The notes under the pieces were generated by a model. It saw only the letters and a program-made list of their open reading frames with translations, was not told where the DNA came from and ran no database searches. A stretch of 64,000 nucleotides of DNA from Mangrovibacterium sp041596335. Lineage in GTDB: Bacteria; Bacteroidota; Bacteroidia; Bacteroidales; Prolixibacteraceae. The translations under genes were made by a program, and so were the position numbers. Where the stretch lies: NCBI RefSeq assembly GCF_041596335.1, contig NZ_JBFHIT010000012.1, forward strand, positions 1 through 64,000. Direction: 5' to 3'. Positions 61,736-64,000 of this stretch are shown piece after piece (position 1 is the first letter of the stretch; the number at the start of each line of letters is the position of its first letter).

Positions 61736-62614
61736 CTATTTAGCAACCTCTTTTAATTTTTTAAAAAGCTTTACAGAATGTACAGCTTCCCGAACATCGT
61801 GAACTCTCAGAATATCAGCTCCGCCGAGCAACGCCATTGTATTTGCCGTAATTGTTGCAGGCAAGCTGTTGTCCGGGTCGATCTCCAACATTTTGTGCAG
61901 CATCGATTTTCGGCTTACCCCAACCATAACCGGAAGCTGAAATACTTTGAATGCGTCAAGACGGTTCAACAGGTCGTAGTTGTCGTCGATACTTTTACCA
62001 AACCCAAAACCCGGATCAAGAATCACATCTTTAACACCTGCCTTGGTTAATCTTCGTACTTTGTCGGAAAAATATTTTGAAATGTCTTTTATGATATCCT
62101 CGTAATGAGGATTTTCCTGCATCGTTTGAGGTGTTCCCTGAATGTGCATCAAAATGTATGGAACGCCGAGTTTGGCAATCGTATCAAACATATGTTCATC
62201 GAACGATCCGCCAGAAATATCATTCACAATGCACTCGCCAATTTCATCAATCACGCGCAATGCAACCCACGACCGATAGGTGTCGATCGAGATTGGAACT
62301 TCCGGGAACCGTTTTCTTATTTCAGTAACCGCAGGCAACAATCGGGTCAACTCTTCCTTGGTTGAAACATTGTCTGCTCCGGGACGGGTAGAAACTGCCC
62401 CGATATCGATAATGTCGGCACCTTCCTCCAGCATTTGTTCAGCTCTGGCTATCGCTGCCTCAGTCGTATTATATTTGCCGCCATCGAAAAATGAATCAGG
62501 GCTCACATTTAATACCCCCATTACTACCGGATTGGTTAAATCCAACAATTTGCCATTCAGTGAGATGGAACTTTTGCGTTTGAAAAATTTACTGGCAGAA
62601 CTGGTAATCAACAT
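61736..62614 (-). CDS. folP: Dihydropteroate synthase
   Basis: A 292-residue TIM-barrel enzyme joining pteridine diphosphate to p-aminobenzoate in folate synthesis. Motifs: VMGVLNVSPDSFFDGG (pABA loop 1), GADIIDIGAVSTRPGA, PISIDTYR, VNDISGG and VILDPGFGFGKS, and the C-terminal RVHDV. Length is normal. It lies directly upstream of dacA with no gap, the usual folP-dacA arrangement in Bacteroidota. Confidence 0.96.
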   Translation of the reverse strand: MLITSSASKFFKRKSSISLNGKLLDLTNPVVMGVLNVSPDSFFDGGKYNTTEAAIARAEQMLEEGADIIDIGAVSTRPGADNVSTKEELTRLLPAVTEIRKRFPEVPISIDTYRSWVALRVIDEIGECIVNDISGGSFDEHMFDTIAKLGVPYILMHIQGTPQTMQENPHYEDIIKDISKYFSDKVRRLTKAGVKDVILDPGFGFGKSIDDNYDLLNRLDAFKVFQLPVMVGVSRKSMLHKMLEIDPDNSLPATITANTMALLGGADILRVHDVREAVHSVKLFKKLKEVAK

Positions 62615-62841
62615 AAATCTTAACGATTTGAGTAGTTAAACAATGCGTCGTACAAATGTAAAAATATGCCGTCAAAATACGCATTTAATTCCTATTTTTA
62701 TGGCTGATTTCGAGCTTAAATGACGCACTATACTTGCGGAATATATTGCCTCCTTTTATCTTACACGACCCTGTGGGGGACAAGATTCGGGAAATCGGAA
62801 ACAGATGATAATACCAAAAATAATTTTTGTTGCGTAAAAAG

Positions 62842-63384
62842 ATGGATAAAACAATTCAGGAGTACAATCATGTGATCAGTATTTGTGAGGATATATTCAC
62901 AAAAAAGATGAAAGATTATGGCACAGCCTGGCGAATTTTGAGACCGAGCTCTTTGACTGATCAGATTTTTATCAAGGCTCAGCGGATTCGAAGTATTGAG
63001 ATGAAAGGTACAATGAAAGTGGCGGAAGACAGCCGTTCAGAGTATATCGGTATCATAAACTACTGTATCATGGCTCTTATTCAACTGGAGAAAGGGATTG
63101 CCGAAGACGAAGAGCTGTCGCACGAGGACACCTTGAAGCTCTATCAAACCTATTTTAACCAGGCCAAAGAGCTGATGCTGAATAAGAATCACGATTATGA
63201 CGAAGCGTGGAGGTTTATGCGAATCAGCTCGATTACCGACTTGATTTTGATGAAAATAAAGCGAACAAAACAAATTGAAGACAATGCCGGAAAGACGATT
63301 ATTTCGGAAGGCATTGACGCAAATTACATGGATATGATCAATTACGCAGTTTTTGCGTTAATAAAGCTGGAGTTTCCAAACTAA
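62842..63384 (+). CDS. DUF1599-like protein
   Basis: A 180-residue cytosolic, all-helical protein containing two similar halves: KMKDYGTAWRILRPSSLTDQIFIKAQRIRSIE in the first (seen as DYGTAWRILRPSSLTDQI) and NHDYDEAWRFMRISSITDLILMKIKRTKQIE in the second (DYDEAWRFMRISSITDLI). This matches the DUF1599 family, whose function is not known. The TTG at 62827 is a weaker start; ATG 62842 is used. It precedes the DoxX-like gene by about 50 bases. Confidence 0.87.
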   Translation: MDKTIQEYNHVISICEDIFTKKMKDYGTAWRILRPSSLTDQIFIKAQRIRSIEMKGTMKVAEDSRSEYIGIINYCIMALIQLEKGIAEDEELSHEDTLKLYQTYFNQAKELMLNKNHDYDEAWRFMRISSITDLILMKIKRTKQIEDNAGKTIISEGIDANYMDMINYAVFALIKLEFPN

Positions 63385-63436
63385 ATGATTTCGACAAATA
63401 ATTTCATTTCGTTCACCTCTAAATATTCGGTATAAA

Positions 63437-64000
63437 ATGAAGTATATCTGGCATCTTTCGCGTATTCTTTTAGGACTGGTTTTTATCTTCTCAGGCTTTG
63501 TAAAGGGAATCGATCCAATGGGATCAGCCTATAAATTTATCGACTATTTCCATGCCTGGGGAATGGATTCATGGACAGGGCTGGCTCTTCCACTGGGAAT
63601 TTTGCTTTCGGTAGCTGAGTTTACAATCGGGTTAGCGTTGGTGGCAAATGTTTTCATTCGAGTTTTTAGTTGGCTTTCACTAGCGTTCATGGGGTTTTTT
63701 ACGGTCGTTACGCTGTTCGTGGCCTTGAACAATCCGGTTTCCGACTGTGGTTGCTTTGGCGATGCCCTTAAACTAACCAATTGGCAAACGTTTTATAAGA
63801 ATATTCTTCTTTCGGTTTTGGCTTTGCTTGTAGCCCTATATTCGCGAAAATTCGGGCCGGAGTCAATCCGTCTGATTGCTACAATTATGGCCGGAGCTAC
63901 TATTTTTGTTTTTGCCTATCTAATCGATTACTCGTTTAACCATTTGCCTATTATTGATTTTCGTCCGTACAAGATCGGAGTTAATATCCCGGATGCGATG
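63437..64000 (+). CDS. DoxX-like membrane protein (BT_3928 type), cut by the window end
   Basis: The visible 188 residues start MKYIWHLSRILLGLVFIFSGFVKGIDP and show about five to six transmembrane helices, as in the MauE/DoxX family. A CGCFGD stretch (near residue 100) holds a Cys pair like those in MauE/DoxX proteins linked to thiol redox. Longer homologues in Bacteroidia carry a C-terminal thioredoxin-like part, which would lie past base 64000. The gene runs off the window. Confidence 0.82.
   Translation, partial: MKYIWHLSRILLGLVFIFSGFVKGIDPMGSAYKFIDYFHAWGMDSWTGLALPLGILLSVAEFTIGLALVANVFIRVFSWLSLAFMGFFTVVTLFVALNNPVSDCGCFGDALKLTNWQTFYKNILLSVLALLVALYSRKFGPESIRLIATIMAGATIFVFAYLIDYSFNHLPIIDFRPYKIGVNIPDAM

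Overview
The window reads as chromosome of a Bacteroidota bacterium, most likely class Bacteroidia and near the Marinilabiliales/Prolixibacteraceae. Pointers are a type IX secretion (T9SS) cargo next to a PorP/SprF protein, a DUF2764 gene inside a V-type ATPase operon, a folP-dacA pair, a fused CcsB-CcsA protein, and promoters of the Bacteroidota type (TTG then TAnnTTTG). The assignment rests on gene content only. No tRNA, rRNA, CRISPR array, prophage or insertion sequence was seen.

Layout. 0.6-8.4 kb: PLP homeostasis protein, a dihydroorotate dehydrogenase-like flavoprotein, a large lectin/PKD adhesin with a T9SS type B tail, PorP/SprF, a HEAT-like protein and a MATE transporter. 8.5-14.8 kb (minus strand): a six-gene operon reading ferredoxin, four-His membrane cytochrome b, Tat-exported flavoprotein, CotH kinase lipoprotein, LytS-like histidine kinase, LytTR response regulator. 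14.9-16.0 kb: gene-free stretch holding a gene remnant and its terminator. 16.1-23.3 kb: V-type ATPase operon (A, B, E, DUF2764, D, I, K) whose K subunit keeps the Na+ ligand pattern. 23.5-25.9 kb: quinone-oxidoreductase-like protein, nitroreductase, TetR regulator with two palindromic operators. 26.0-34.8 kb (minus strand): two Spy-like proteins, a DUF1566 lipoprotein, a Cthe_2159-like beta-helix lipoprotein, a second CotH lipoprotein, a DUF2490-like barrel, DUF4956 and a VTC (polyphosphate polymerase) protein. 34.9-42.1 kb: a 593-aa unknown protein, uvrA, an ECF sigma factor, an SPFH protein and a ribbon-helix-helix protein. 42.4-52.9 kb: a Cys-rich Crp/Fnr regulator followed by a c-type cytochrome locus with 24 CXXCH motifs, a small barrel, a cytochrome b and the CcsBA biogenesis protein. 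53-64 kb: SDR protein, OmpA-family protein, an M16 peptidase pair, nitronate monooxygenase, mscS-dacA-folP, a DUF1599-like protein and a DoxX-like protein cut by the window end.

Main finding. In the 26-35 kb cluster five intergenic sites carry the same promoter architecture on the minus strand: two direct repeats fitting TT[CG][AG]TTGA with starts exactly 21 bp apart, and a -7-like element 36 nt downstream of the inner repeat. This is the geometry expected of a LytTR-type regulator. The sites precede the VTC-DUF4956-DUF2490-CotH operon, the DUF1566-Spy operon, the other Spy gene, and two short terminator-ended stretches that look like small RNAs. A LytTR response regulator sits at 8.5 kb in an operon with another CotH. 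Together these suggest a regulon linking envelope redox sensing, CotH surface phosphorylation and polyphosphate; the link is inferred, the repeats are seen.

A second unit is the cytochrome locus, where an FNR-like box lies between the Cys-rich Crp/Fnr gene and the first cytochrome. A third observation is that the V-ATPase operon is bracketed by two directly repeated gene 3' ends (15.2 and 23.5 kb), which suggests it was inserted next to, or copied with, an oxidoreductase gene tail.
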